Shown piece by piece: positions 34,019 to 42,572 of a stretch of DNA of 64,000 nucleotides. The stretch comes from Paenibacillus nasutitermitis (GTDB lineage: Bacteria > Bacillota > Bacilli > Paenibacillales > Paenibacillaceae), in contig NZ_BMHP01000005.1 of assembly GCF_014641075.1 (NCBI RefSeq), positions 186,001-250,000 of the forward strand, in the 5' to 3' direction. How positions within the stretch are numbered: position 1 is the first letter of the stretch; each line of letters starts with the position of its first letter. Position numbers and translations under genes: made by a program. The notes under the pieces were generated by a model. The model did not search any database. It was not told where the DNA came from and saw nothing but the letters and a program-made list of their open reading frames with translations.

Positions 34019-35158
34019 ATGAACATATTAATGATCTGTACTGAAAAGCTGCCTGTTCCTAACATTAGAGGCGGCGCCATCCAAACTTATATCTGTGGTG
34101 TCGCATCGATATTAAGCAAGCATCACAGGATCACGGTCCTCGGAAGAACAGACCCGGATTTGCCAAACGAAGAAGTTAGCGAAAGCATCCGTTATGTCCG
34201 GGTAAATTCAGATGGCGTGTTTGACGTCTACTCCCTAGGTGTGATTCACTTTCTCTCCCAAAATCAGGAGCAATATGATATTATTCATATCTTTAATCGG
34301 CCAAGGCTCATTGCCCCCGTACATGATGCTGTACCAAACGCCAGAATTATATTAAGTATGCATAACGACATGTTTAATCCTGAAAAAATCAGCAGAGCCG
34401 AAGGCAGCGCTGCAATAGAGCAAGCTGAACGGATTATTACCATAAGTAATTATATTGGCCGTACGATTATCGAATACTTCCCTCAAGTAGAGCCAAAACT
34501 GAAAACGATCTACTCCGGGGTTGATTTAAGTCTGTTTGCCCCTTGGACCGAATCCCCGTATTCTTTGCAAGCCAGAGACAGCATTAGAACGGAGCATAAT
34601 CTTACATCTAAAAAGGTAATCCTGTTTGTAGGCAGATTGTCACGTAATAAAGGGCCCCATGTTCTTGTCCGCGCCATGTCACATCTACAGCAGGATGCTG
34701 TGCTTGTGATTGTAGGCGGTGCTTGGTACAACGATAATACAATTAGTGATTATGTGGCTTATGTCCGCGCTCTTGCAGAGCGTTCCCCTATACCTGTAAT
34801 CACAACCGGATACGTGCAGGCACACGATGTTCATCGTTGGTTTTGTGCAAGTGATGTGTTCGTTTGTACCTCTATTTGGCAGGAGCCGCTGGCCAGGGTC
34901 CACTACGAGGCAATGGCTGCGGGACTCCCATTTCTCACCACTAATCGAGGAGGCAATCCGGAAATTGTGAGAGACAATAATGGTCTCCTTTTAATGAACC
35001 CGGAGGATCCTATGGAGTATGCACATCATCTTAATCAACTGTTATCAAATCCTCATCTTTCTCGTCAGATGGGCCTGAATGGCCGACGTATGGTCGAGCA
35101 GCATTTCACTTGGAAGCGAGTTGCTGACGATATCTTGTCCGTCTGGGAACGCAAGTAA
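34019..35158 (+). CDS. GT4-family glycosyltransferase, CotSA-like
   Basis: The protein is 379 residues with the GT-B fold. The N-terminal domain reads MNILMICTEKLPVPNIRGGA, the linker LFVGRLSRNKGPHVLVRAM, and the donor-site E-x7-E motif EPLARVHYEAMAAGLPFLTT with GGNPEIV. The start has AGGAGG well placed. It follows the CotS-like gene by 31 bases, matching the cotSA-cotS pairing of B. subtilis. It probably adds a sugar to a spore coat or surface component; donor and acceptor are unknown. Confidence 0.93.
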   Translation: MNILMICTEKLPVPNIRGGAIQTYICGVASILSKHHRITVLGRTDPDLPNEEVSESIRYVRVNSDGVFDVYSLGVIHFLSQNQEQYDIIHIFNRPRLIAPVHDAVPNARIILSMHNDMFNPEKISRAEGSAAIEQAERIITISNYIGRTIIEYFPQVEPKLKTIYSGVDLSLFAPWTESPYSLQARDSIRTEHNLTSKKVILFVGRLSRNKGPHVLVRAMSHLQQDAVLVIVGGAWYNDNTISDYVAYVRALAERSPIPVITTGYVQAHDVHRWFCASDVFVCTSIWQEPLARVHYEAMAAGLPFLTTNRGGNPEIVRDNNGLLLMNPEDPMEYAHHLNQLLSNPHLSRQMGLNGRRMVEQHFTWKRVADDILSVWERK

Positions 35159-35279
35159 CGAGCCCTTCTGAATCAGTTTCTACGCTGGACTCCTGATCAC
35201 AGGTGTCCAGTTTAGGACTGATGCTTCTATCCGGCACATAATACATAGCCCCAACAACGGCATTCCCATAAACGAATGA

Positions 35280-35306
35280 TCAACCCGGCAGGGTGGCGGG
35301 TTGACC
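35280..35306. other. GC-rich hairpin after glycosyltransferase gene
   Basis: TCAACCCG and CGGGTTGA pair around a nine-base loop. There is no T-run on either side, so termination is uncertain. It lies between the glycosyltransferase and the convergent acidic-protein gene. Confidence 0.4.
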
Positions 35307-35356
35307 AGACAAGATATCTTTATTAATGCCCATACTTAAACTTCGTCTTCACCGTC

Positions 35357-35704
35357 TTATTCTTCTTTGCTGCCTGCTTCTTCCACTTCTTCTTCACTGT
35401 CTTCTTCGTCGTCATCATCATCATCTGCTTCCGGGGCTTCCAATTCCCCAGTCTCTACATCCATCTCGCTTTTGTCGCCATTTTCGTATTCTACTTCAAT
35501 TTCATCTACTTGCGCCCAATCCACTTCGCTTAACAGATGGCTAATTGCAGCCTCTCTGGTCACGGAAAGCTCACCGTCTTCTTCCATTGAGTAATCCTTT
35601 TTTTCCCCGTTTAAATACTCTACTTGAATCTCCACAATCTCAGGATGACTTTCTAGCATTTGCTTTACTTGATCTGCTAATGACACCACGATCATTCCCT
35701 TCAT
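35357..35704 (-). CDS. Small acidic protein with a two-copy repeat, probably spore-associated
   Basis: No named family is recognised. The protein is up to 115 residues, Glu/Asp-rich, with an internal duplication: IQVEYLNGEKKDYSMEEDGE (about 21-40) and IEVEYENGDKSEMDVETGEL (about 69-88). The tail is almost all Asp/Glu (DDDDDDEEDSEEEVEEAG). The start is uncertain: ATG 35704 and ATG 35695 lack spaced ribosome sites, while AAGGGA favours GTG 35689 or 35686 (VSLADQVKQML). A sigma-K-like promoter sits about 30 bases upstream (35735-35761), so expression in the mother cell late in sporulation is likely. Its acidity could complement the Lys-rich CotS tail; that is inference. Confidence 0.75.
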   Translation of the reverse strand: MKGMIVVSLADQVKQMLESHPEIVEIQVEYLNGEKKDYSMEEDGELSVTREAAISHLLSEVDWAQVDEIEVEYENGDKSEMDVETGELEAPEADDDDDDEEDSEEEVEEAGSKEE

Positions 35705-35734
35705 TTCTAGTTAGAAACTTTTCAGGTTTCCCTG

Positions 35735-35761
35735 TATTCTATGATCCCCTGATCTTATTGT
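35735..35761 (-). promoter_or_regulatory. Sigma-K-like promoter of the acidic-protein gene
   Basis: On the minus strand AC (35761-35760), 16 bases, then CATAGAATA (35743-35735) matches the sigma-K pattern AC-N16/17-CATANNNTA. The distance to the start codon is normal. Confidence 0.55.
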
Positions 35762-35856
35762 GCAGGCTGTTGATAGAGTAAAACCGCGGATTTCAGTTGA
35801 TCATATAGCTATTATCGATTAAAAAGCATATTTTACTATAAACTGCTAAATGCCCT

Positions 35857-35884
35857 ACCATATGAAAATTATATTCATAACTTA
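35857..35884 (+). promoter_or_regulatory. Sigma-K-like promoter of the ytc-type operon
   Basis: AC at 35857-35858, 17 bases, then CATAACTTA at 35876-35884 fits AC-N16/17-CATANNNTA. It lies about 35 bases upstream of the nucleotidyltransferase start and agrees with the sporulation control of B. subtilis ytdA-ytcABC. Confidence 0.5.
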
Positions 35885-35919
35885 ATAATAAATTCATTTA
35901 TGTAAGGAGTCCAAACCAT

Positions 35920-36171
35920 ATGAAGGGACTAATTTTCTGTGCTGGCAGAGGAAGCAGGCTCTACCCCTTTTCTGAAGTAACACCAAAAGCATTACTTCCG
36001 GCAGCCAACAAGCCAATTCACTATTATTGCATTGAACAGCTGGTTAACCTACAAAAATGCGGGATTGGAATTGTGATACGTCCCCAGAACCTGACTCTTT
36101 TTATGAAAGAGATTGATAGAGGCGGTCCACAATCGGTGTATGTGCAAACCTCATGGGGGACTAACAGATGA
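35920..36171 (+). pseudogene. Truncated sugar nucleotidyltransferase (YtdA-like N-terminus)
   Basis: The fragment is 83 residues. The first ~60 are a normal NTP_transferase start: FCAGRGSRLYPFSEVTPKAL followed by LPAANKPI (the GxGxR...PK nucleotide-binding signature) and YYCIEQLVNLQ. Full-length enzymes of this type have about 240-290 residues, so most of the fold, including the sugar-1-phosphate site, is missing. AAGGAG lies upstream. The stop overlaps the next gene start (ATGA), so the coupling to the dehydrogenase is preserved. Probably an internal in-frame deletion; enzymatic activity is not expected. Confidence 0.8.
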
Positions 36172-37475
36172 ATATTCTAATCATGGGGATGGGCTATGTC
36201 GGAGTGGCAACGGCTTTGCTGCTTACTGAGCTTGGATGGCAAGTAACCGGTTTGGATCCGAATAAGTCAAGGATTCGAACGTTGAGTCACGGCGTACTTC
36301 CCTTTTATGAGCCTGGCTTGGATGAAATGCTAAGAACGCATTTGGCTTCCCGCAGGATCACTTTTACTTCAGAGATCGGCCAGGCTATCGACGATAATGA
36401 AGTCATCTTTCTCTGTGTCGGGACGCCATCTGGAAGTGATGGCAGCGCGGATTTGCAGTTTATCAAAGAAGCAGCGGAAAGTATCGGCAAGCACATGCAG
36501 GGATACAGGCTGATTGTTATCAAAAGCACGGTTCCAGTTGGAACCAACGAACAGGTAGTCCAATGGATCAACCAAGCCCAGCCTTCCGCAATACCTTTTG
36601 ACGTGGTTTCCAACCCTGAATTTCTGAGAGAAGGCAGCGCATTACAAGACGCACTTGAGCCTGATCGGATTATTATCGGCAGTGATAATGACCAAGCCAC
36701 AGAGCTGCTTCGATCTCTATATAAGCATGTAAATGGCCCTGTAGTGGTTACCAAGCCCAAAACAGCTGAGCTGATCAAATACGCCGCAAATGCCTTTTTG
36801 GCTTCGAAGATCTCCTACATGAATGAATTAGCAAGACTGTGTACGAAAATGGGCGTGAACATTGCCGATGTTGCAGTCGGGATCGGGATGGATCATCGGA
36901 TTGGACCGCACTTTTTAAGGGCAGGTATCGGATATGGAGGCTCCTGCTTTCCCAAAGATATCCATGCGCTGCTGTTCACCGCTCGGGAGCATGATGTGGA
37001 CCTGACTATATTGGAAAAGGTAGTTCAGGTCAATCAGACGCAAGCCCTTTATTATATGAACATTTGGGAACAGCTGTTGGGCTCATTTAACGGGAAAACC
37101 ATTGCGGTATTAGGTATTTCCTTTAAACCGGATACCGATGACATCAGAGAAGCACCAGCAATCGGTATTATTTCGAAGCTGCTGGAAAACTCTGCTGTTA
37201 TCAGAGTCCACGACCCGATAGCCAAGCTTCCAAAAAGTATGCTGTCCAAACATCTGAAGCAGTTCGATTCCGTTGAGAAAACTGTACAAAACTGCGATGC
37301 TGTCATCCTATGCTCGGAATGGAAGCAATATATGACGATGGACTGGGAGCAGCTAAAGCGCCGCTTGAAGCAGCCCTACCTGTTTGACGGCAGAAACATG
37401 CTGGATGGTGCGCAAATGACTGCACAAGGCTATCATTACTCAGGCATAGGCATGAGCTGGACGGAGATAAAGTAA
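36168..37475 (+). CDS. ytcA: UDP-glucose/GDP-mannose dehydrogenase, YtcA-like
   Basis: The protein is 435 residues. It converts a UDP-hexose to the UDP-uronic acid with two NAD+. The N-terminal Rossmann motif is ILIMGMGYVGVATALLL. The central domain has KSTVPVGT, SNPEFLREGSALQDALEPDR and the catalytic Cys260 in GYGGSCFPKDI. The C-terminal UDP-binding domain is GKTIAVLGISFKPDTDDIRE. Gene order (nucleotidyltransferase, dehydrogenase, epimerase) equals B. subtilis ytdA-ytcA-ytcB, a sporulation cluster. It would supply a uronic-acid sugar for spore-surface polysaccharide. Confidence 0.94.
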   Translation: MNILIMGMGYVGVATALLLTELGWQVTGLDPNKSRIRTLSHGVLPFYEPGLDEMLRTHLASRRITFTSEIGQAIDDNEVIFLCVGTPSGSDGSADLQFIKEAAESIGKHMQGYRLIVIKSTVPVGTNEQVVQWINQAQPSAIPFDVVSNPEFLREGSALQDALEPDRIIIGSDNDQATELLRSLYKHVNGPVVVTKPKTAELIKYAANAFLASKISYMNELARLCTKMGVNIADVAVGIGMDHRIGPHFLRAGIGYGGSCFPKDIHALLFTAREHDVDLTILEKVVQVNQTQALYYMNIWEQLLGSFNGKTIAVLGISFKPDTDDIREAPAIGIISKLLENSAVIRVHDPIAKLPKSMLSKHLKQFDSVEKTVQNCDAVILCSEWKQYMTMDWEQLKRRLKQPYLFDGRNMLDGAQMTAQGYHYSGIGMSWTEIK

Positions 37476-37518
37476 TAATGTAATTATTTATTCCCAAATC
37501 AGCTAAAGGATGGTATCT

Positions 37519-38499
37519 ATGCATATATTAGTCACCGGCGCTGCCGGATTTATTGGCTCACACCTATGTGAGCGATTGCTTCAGGATGAAAACAATCAGG
37601 TAACCGGACTGGATGCATTTGTCCCGACGGCTACTCCTGAATGGATGAGGAAGCGCAACCTTCGAGCGCTGCTCCATCACCCGCGATTTTCTTTTATACA
37701 GCAGCATCTATTGAATGTTTCATGGGCAACCCTGCTTCCAAACGTAGACATTGTGTATCATCTGGCGGGAATTCCTGGTGTACGATCAAGTTTCGGTCCC
37801 GATTTTGAGACATATGTGACGAATAATATTTTGGCTACCCAATGCTTGCTGGAAGGCTGCCGTCAATATCCGGTCAAAAAATTAATTTATGCTTCAACCT
37901 CCTCCGTTTATGGAGAAAAGACCGGTCAAGTAAACGAGCTTGTCCCAACAGCCCCCCTGTCTCCCTATGGTGTCAGCAAGCTTACCGGCGAACAGTTGTG
38001 TCATGTATATGCTCATAACGATCAGGTCCCTGTCGTGATCCTCCGATTTTTCACTGTATATGGTCCGAGACAGAGACCGGATATGGCTTTTCACCGTTTT
38101 ATTAATCACATTATGCACAGTAAGCCGATTCCTATTTATGGCGACGGCCAGCAAACCCGTGATTTCACATTTGTAGAAGATTGCGTACGCGCTGTTGCCC
38201 AAGTAGCTTATGCGGACAATGTTATCGGCGAAACGATCAATATCGGAGGTAAGGAGCGCGCTTCTGTTCTTGAATGTATCTCCATTTTAGAGCGATTGGT
38301 TGGCAAAAAAGTGGACATTCAATTTATCCGGCCTACGTACGGGGAGCCCAGACATACATGGGCAGATATTACGAAAGCACAGTCTCTATTGCGTTATGAG
38401 CCCAAGATGGACTTGTACCGGGGACTTGAACACGAAATGCTCGATATTTATGAGATGTCCACGTCGATGCCGTCAACAGATCATGATTCACTTAGTTAG
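37519..38499 (+). CDS. ytcB: NAD-dependent sugar epimerase/dehydratase, YtcB-like
   Basis: The protein is 326 residues of the extended SDR family. The NAD motif is VTGAAGFIGSHLCERLL; the active site has the upstream STSSVYG and the catalytic SPYGVSKLTGE (Y-x3-K). FTVYGPRQRPDM and the C-terminal GEPRHTWADITKAQ are typical of UDP-glucuronate/galacturonate epimerases. ATG 37519 is preferred over 37510 because AAAGGA then has eight bases of spacing. It is the last gene of the ytc-type operon; a hairpin follows. Confidence 0.93.
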   Translation: MHILVTGAAGFIGSHLCERLLQDENNQVTGLDAFVPTATPEWMRKRNLRALLHHPRFSFIQQHLLNVSWATLLPNVDIVYHLAGIPGVRSSFGPDFETYVTNNILATQCLLEGCRQYPVKKLIYASTSSVYGEKTGQVNELVPTAPLSPYGVSKLTGEQLCHVYAHNDQVPVVILRFFTVYGPRQRPDMAFHRFINHIMHSKPIPIYGDGQQTRDFTFVEDCVRAVAQVAYADNVIGETINIGGKERASVLECISILERLVGKKVDIQFIRPTYGEPRHTWADITKAQSLLRYEPKMDLYRGLEHEMLDIYEMSTSMPSTDHDSLS

Positions 38500-38537
38500 A
38501 CGTAAGCCTCCTGTCTGTAACGGAAGATTTGTCAAAA

Positions 38538-38565
38538 AAAGTCCATCCCGCACAGGATGGACTTT
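38538..38565 (+). terminator. Terminator after the ytc-type operon
   Basis: An 11-bp perfect stem AAAGTCCATCC with its complement (38555-38565) is followed by ATCTCGT. An A-run before it gives a minus-strand T-run, so it may be bidirectional. Confidence 0.7.
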
Positions 38566-38674
38566 ATCTCGTACTTCATTGAATTTTCGTCCGCCAAGCC
38601 GTTCATTTGTAGAGAGCCGTTAACTGTAGCTATAGGATCGGCCTGACTTTATAGGATTTAGTCGCAGACAGCTG

Positions 38675-40741
38675 TCACGCTCTGCGCGTAAAAGTCCGGA
38701 ACATGATAAACAGGAAGTAAGGCGCTCCAAGCAGCGTGATCAATATTCCGGACGGGATTTCCTTGGGAGCCATCACTGTCCGGCCAACCGTATCCGCCAG
38801 CACAAGGAGCAGCGCCCCCAGCAGGCCGGAAAGCACGATTGAGCGCCTCGTGTTATGCCCAATCAGGATACGGACAGCATGTGGCGCCATTAAGCCCAGG
38901 AAGCCGATCGTACCGACACAAGCGACGGCGCCCGCCGCCAGGAGCACGCCGACGGCCATGGCGGCCAATCTCGTACCGCGAACCGGCAAGCCGAAGCCGA
39001 CGGAGCTGTCATCTCCAAATCCGAGCAGGTCGAACCGCCGCCCCAGACTCCAGGCAATCGGAAGCAGCACGAGCAGGAATAACGCGATGGTAATCACCTG
39101 ATCCCAGTTGCGCCCGTAAGTCGTGCCGGTCAGCCAGATGAAGCCCGTGCTTCCCCAGAGCGAGCCGCGCACGATCAGCACCTGGATGCCTGCCGCACCG
39201 ATTGCCGATACCGCAATGCCGAGCAGGATCAGAACGGATGGATTAAGCGCCTTGCGCCAAGCGAAAGCGAAGACGATCGCGGCGGATCCCACGGCACCGA
39301 TGATTGCCGCGATGGGCAGCAGCGAGATCGGCAGCTGCGGCCAGGCAATGAGCACCGCAAGCGCTCCGAAGCCCGCACCCGAGGTGATGCCTATTATCGA
39401 GGCGTCGGCGAGCGGATTGCGGACCGTGCTTTGGATGAGCACGCCGCTGACCGCCAGGGCAATACCCGCTCCGGCCGATACCAAAGTCCGCGGCAGCCGC
39501 AAGTTAATAATGACCGAATAGCTCGCAGCGCTGTCAGAGCCGATAAGGCTTGCCCATAGCTGCCTGATCGGTACCTGCGTCGCTCCCATTGTTAAACTTA
39601 CCAAAATAAGCGCAATAACGAGCACGAGCAAAATGACGGCCAGCCGTGTATAACGGATCTTCATCGGTTGGCCCAGGACGCTCATGGAGACGCTGCCCGC
39701 CGAGCCGGATATCCCTTTCATTTTCCGCAGGACCAGCCAGATTAACCACGGCGCTCCGATGACGGCCATGACCGCGCCGACGGGCACCTCCCCCATTCCG
39801 CTGCGCACCATACGGGCAAGAACATCTGCACCGGTAATGAGGACGGCCCCCCACAACGCAGTGGCCGGAATAAGCAAGCGGTGCGAACGCAGCCCGCTTA
39901 GACGGACAAGATGGGGAGCGACCAGACCCACGAATCCGATCGGACCCGCGACGCTGACGACGACGGCCGCCATAAGCACAGAAAGCGCCAAACCGAGAAA
40001 CCGGGTAAGGTCGACCTTCTGCCCGAGCGACCTGGCCGTCGCTTCGTCCAGATTCAGTACGTCGAATTGCTTGCCGAACAGGAAAGCCAGAACGACCGCT
40101 CCCATCGTCCACGGCCAAGCATACTGCACCCCGCTCCAATCCAGCTGGTTAAGCGAGCCTGCGCCCCATAAGAATAAAGATTGAGATTCATACGCATAGA
40201 AAATATGCAGCGCGTTCGTGAAGGACCCGAGCACGAGCGACACGATCATTCCCGATAGCGCTAGCCGGATGGGACTTGACGCTTTGCCACCTGCCAAAAT
40301 ATAGGCTGCCATAGCGGCAGCCGTTCCTCCCAGAACAGCGATGAGGAAAGGCGACTGATGAAGGATGGCAGGAAAGAAAATCGTGCCCAGCACAACCATG
40401 AAATACGCGCCGCCGTTAATACCAAGCGTATCCGTGGCGGCCAGCGGGTTCTTGGTGATCGTCTGGAGCAGAGCTCCGGCAATTGCCAGCCCGGCACCGG
40501 TAAGAAGACCCAGTATCATGCGGGGCATCCGGATATCCCATACCAGATTGTGATCCATCAGGTCCTGCCGGTTCTGCAGGGAGGCGATGACCGTAGATAC
40601 GGAAACCTTGGCCTCCCCGAAGCATAAACTCGCGAACATGAGAATCACGAGGGCTGCGATGCCGCCTCCGAATATCGCAATTATACTTTTACTGCTGGTC
40701 GTACTTGAAAATGGCTTATTCGTATCTATGGCCGTATTCAT
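38675..40741 (-). CDS. Fused double FecCD siderophore permease (FhuB-like)
   Basis: The protein is 688 residues: two complete FecCD domains in one chain. The first half has DIRMPRMILGLLTGAGLAIA, QTITKNPLAATDTLGINGGA and AGPIGFVGLVAPHLVRL; the second half (from about 355) has NLRLPRTLVSAGAGIALAVS, STVRNPLADASIIGITSGAG and GTIGFLGLMAPHAVRILIG. E. coli FhuB shows the same fusion. It would form the whole membrane channel without a second permease. Its ATG overlaps the stop of the binding-protein gene (ATGA). No ATPase lies in the operon. Confidence 0.95.
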   Translation of the reverse strand: MNTAIDTNKPFSSTTSSKSIIAIFGGGIAALVILMFASLCFGEAKVSVSTVIASLQNRQDLMDHNLVWDIRMPRMILGLLTGAGLAIAGALLQTITKNPLAATDTLGINGGAYFMVVLGTIFFPAILHQSPFLIAVLGGTAAAMAAYILAGGKASSPIRLALSGMIVSLVLGSFTNALHIFYAYESQSLFLWGAGSLNQLDWSGVQYAWPWTMGAVVLAFLFGKQFDVLNLDEATARSLGQKVDLTRFLGLALSVLMAAVVVSVAGPIGFVGLVAPHLVRLSGLRSHRLLIPATALWGAVLITGADVLARMVRSGMGEVPVGAVMAVIGAPWLIWLVLRKMKGISGSAGSVSMSVLGQPMKIRYTRLAVILLVLVIALILVSLTMGATQVPIRQLWASLIGSDSAASYSVIINLRLPRTLVSAGAGIALAVSGVLIQSTVRNPLADASIIGITSGAGFGALAVLIAWPQLPISLLPIAAIIGAVGSAAIVFAFAWRKALNPSVLILLGIAVSAIGAAGIQVLIVRGSLWGSTGFIWLTGTTYGRNWDQVITIALFLLVLLPIAWSLGRRFDLLGFGDDSSVGFGLPVRGTRLAAMAVGVLLAAGAVACVGTIGFLGLMAPHAVRILIGHNTRRSIVLSGLLGALLLVLADTVGRTVMAPKEIPSGILITLLGAPYFLFIMFRTFTRRA

Positions 40742-41778
40742 TTGGTCAAAACTTCGACGATGCGTTCCACGAGAACCTTCGAAGAGGTCGGGCCACCGAA
40801 CGTCCAGGTGCTTCCGTCCAAAGCATAGGTGCGATTTTCTTTAACAAAGTTAAGACCTTTCCATATCGAATTGTCCTTCAACGCGTTGGCGAAGACATCG
40901 TCCTTCTTTTCCACGATATAGATGAAGTTGGTGCCCTCTACCGCGGGAAGAGCCTCGATGGTCGAGTCTGTGTAGCCGTATTTCATGAACTTGTCTGATT
41001 TCCACTCATTTACAAGACCGATACGGTCCAACGTCTGGGAGACGACGGACGAATCCGTGAACAATCTCAATAACGCATTGTTCTGCGAGGTAAACGCCTG
41101 GGTCAGGACATACTTGAAATTTTCTTTGCCCGCTGCGGCCAGCTTAGCTTTGACATCTGCATAGTATTGGTCCAGGTCGGCCAGGTACTTGTCGGCTTCG
41201 GCTTCCTTGCCTACTGCAGTCGCAATGGTATTAAAGATGTCGATGGTTCTCGTGTATTGGTCAATGTCATCCGGATACGGATCGAATTCGATGGTCGGCG
41301 CAATGGCATTCAGTTGGTCGTAGATAGCTGCGTTGTTGTCGGTGTTGGAAATGATGAGATCCGGCTTCAATGAAGCGATTGTCTCCATGCTCGGCTCCCA
41401 GCGCAATCCTACGTCGGTTACGTCGCCAGCCAGCGGAACTTCGGGAGTCACCCAAATGGCGAACTCCTTGTTGTCTGCGTTCCCAACCGGCTGCAAACCC
41501 AGCGCGAGCAGATCCTCGGTGAAAATCCATTCGAGCACGACGACGCGCTGCGCCGGCTTGTCTAATGTCGTTTCGCCTTTGGCATGCTTAATGACGATCG
41601 GGCTGGAAGCTTCCGGTGCCGGCGATTCGCCAGATGCGCCCGTGTTGGCTTCTGTTGAAGGGCTTGCAGGACTTGCGTTGTTCGATGCCCCGGCTTCGTT
41701 CTTATTATTGGTGCCGCATCCTGCGACGATAAAGGCCATAACTATAGATACCGCCATAATGCTTAGCAATTTTTTCAT
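40738..41778 (-). CDS. Iron-siderophore binding lipoprotein, second system
   Basis: The protein is 346 residues from ATG 41778, which has GGAGG upstream; longer in-frame versions up to 41940 add a non-signal-like basic stretch. Signal peptide MKKLLSIMAVSIVMAFIVAG is followed by the lipid-modified Cys21. An Ala/Ser/Pro-rich linker then precedes the periplasmic-binding fold (HAKGETTLDKPAQRVVVLEW, KPDLIISNTDNN, NRTYALDGSTWTFGG). It delivers ferric siderophore to the fused permease. Two Fur boxes lie upstream. Confidence 0.94.
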   Translation of the reverse strand: MKKLLSIMAVSIVMAFIVAGCGTNNKNEAGASNNASPASPSTEANTGASGESPAPEASSPIVIKHAKGETTLDKPAQRVVVLEWIFTEDLLALGLQPVGNADNKEFAIWVTPEVPLAGDVTDVGLRWEPSMETIASLKPDLIISNTDNNAAIYDQLNAIAPTIEFDPYPDDIDQYTRTIDIFNTIATAVGKEAEADKYLADLDQYYADVKAKLAAAGKENFKYVLTQAFTSQNNALLRLFTDSSVVSQTLDRIGLVNEWKSDKFMKYGYTDSTIEALPAVEGTNFIYIVEKKDDVFANALKDNSIWKGLNFVKENRTYALDGSTWTFGGPTSSKVLVERIVEVLTK

Positions 41779-41981
41779 GATATGTAGTTGCCTCCAGATA
41801 AATGTTTTTATTAGGCTTTGGCCGGGACTTCTGCCCGGGCATAGACGTAGCTTAGACCTAGGCTGCCGCTTCTTCCGTCGGCTGGTGGTGAATACGCTTA
41901 CCGTCCGAATAAACGCCACCTTGCACCGGGATGAGAACACGAGTCTTTATTTTAACCGCGACATCGACAACCACCCTTCGC

Positions 41982-42030
41982 TGAAAATGATTCTCATTTA
42001 AATCTCACGACTCAATGATAATGGTTCTCA
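41982..42030 (-). promoter_or_regulatory. Two Fur boxes upstream of the second siderophore operon
   Basis: TGAAAATGATTCTCA (41982-41996) and TGATAATGGTTCTCA (42016-42030) each match 13 of 15 positions of TGATAATNATTATCA. They lie 20 bases apart and about 205-250 bases before the ATG at 41778, so a long 5' leader is implied. Confidence 0.8.
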
Positions 42031-42160
42031 GCTGTGATGTCAATGAAAAAAAGATGAGCTAAAAGGCTTCGACAGAGAGCGTTTCGAGCTTCTTCTCCAA
42101 GCATCGTCCTCCGACTAGCTCATGACCTTGATATAAGATGAAATCAATTATATCGTCATC

Positions 42161-42190
42161 TTTACAATAGTGTGTGACACACAGTATAAT
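42161..42190 (+). promoter_or_regulatory. PadR promoter with overlapping palindrome
   Basis: TTTACA (42161-42166) and TATAAT (42185-42190) are 18 bases apart. The palindrome TGTGTGACACACA at 42171-42183 fills the spacer, a position where a bound PadR would block polymerase. Autoregulation is inferred. Confidence 0.6.
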
Positions 42191-42209
42191 AACTCCAGGA
42201 GCTGATCAT

Positions 42210-42572
42210 ATGGCGGATGTAAATGAAACGATAATGGGGTTATTGAGCGAGCTGCGGCGAGGCACGATTGTCATTAGCGTGCTCAGTCAATTATCCGAAC
42301 CGCGGTATGGCTATTCCCTTGTGCCCTTGTTGCAGGAAAAGGGAATCCCTGTTGATCCAGGCACCTTGTACCCCTTGCTTCGCAGGCTGGAGAAACAGGA
42401 GCTGTTGGAGAGCAGATGGGATACGAATGATTCGCGCCCCCGTAAATACTATTTGCTCAGCCCGCTCGGGAAGGAAGTATATGCGGGACTGTCCCAAGAG
42501 TGGCGCAAGCTAGTCGCCAGCATGGAAGGTATTTTGACCGAAAATGGAGGAGAGCAGCATGGAAGTCATTGA
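42210..42572 (+). CDS. PadR-family transcriptional regulator
   Basis: The protein is 120 residues from ATG 42210 (AGGAG eight bases upstream); GTG 42174 lies inside the promoter palindrome region and is unlikely. The winged helix shows RRGTIVISVLSQLSEPRYGY, PVDPGTLYPLLRRLEKQELL and SRPRKYYLLSPLGKE. The stop lies inside the next gene, so it is translationally coupled to the HAAS membrane protein at 42559, a common PadR partnership. Confidence 0.94.
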   Translation: MADVNETIMGLLSELRRGTIVISVLSQLSEPRYGYSLVPLLQEKGIPVDPGTLYPLLRRLEKQELLESRWDTNDSRPRKYYLLSPLGKEVYAGLSQEWRKLVASMEGILTENGGEQHGSH

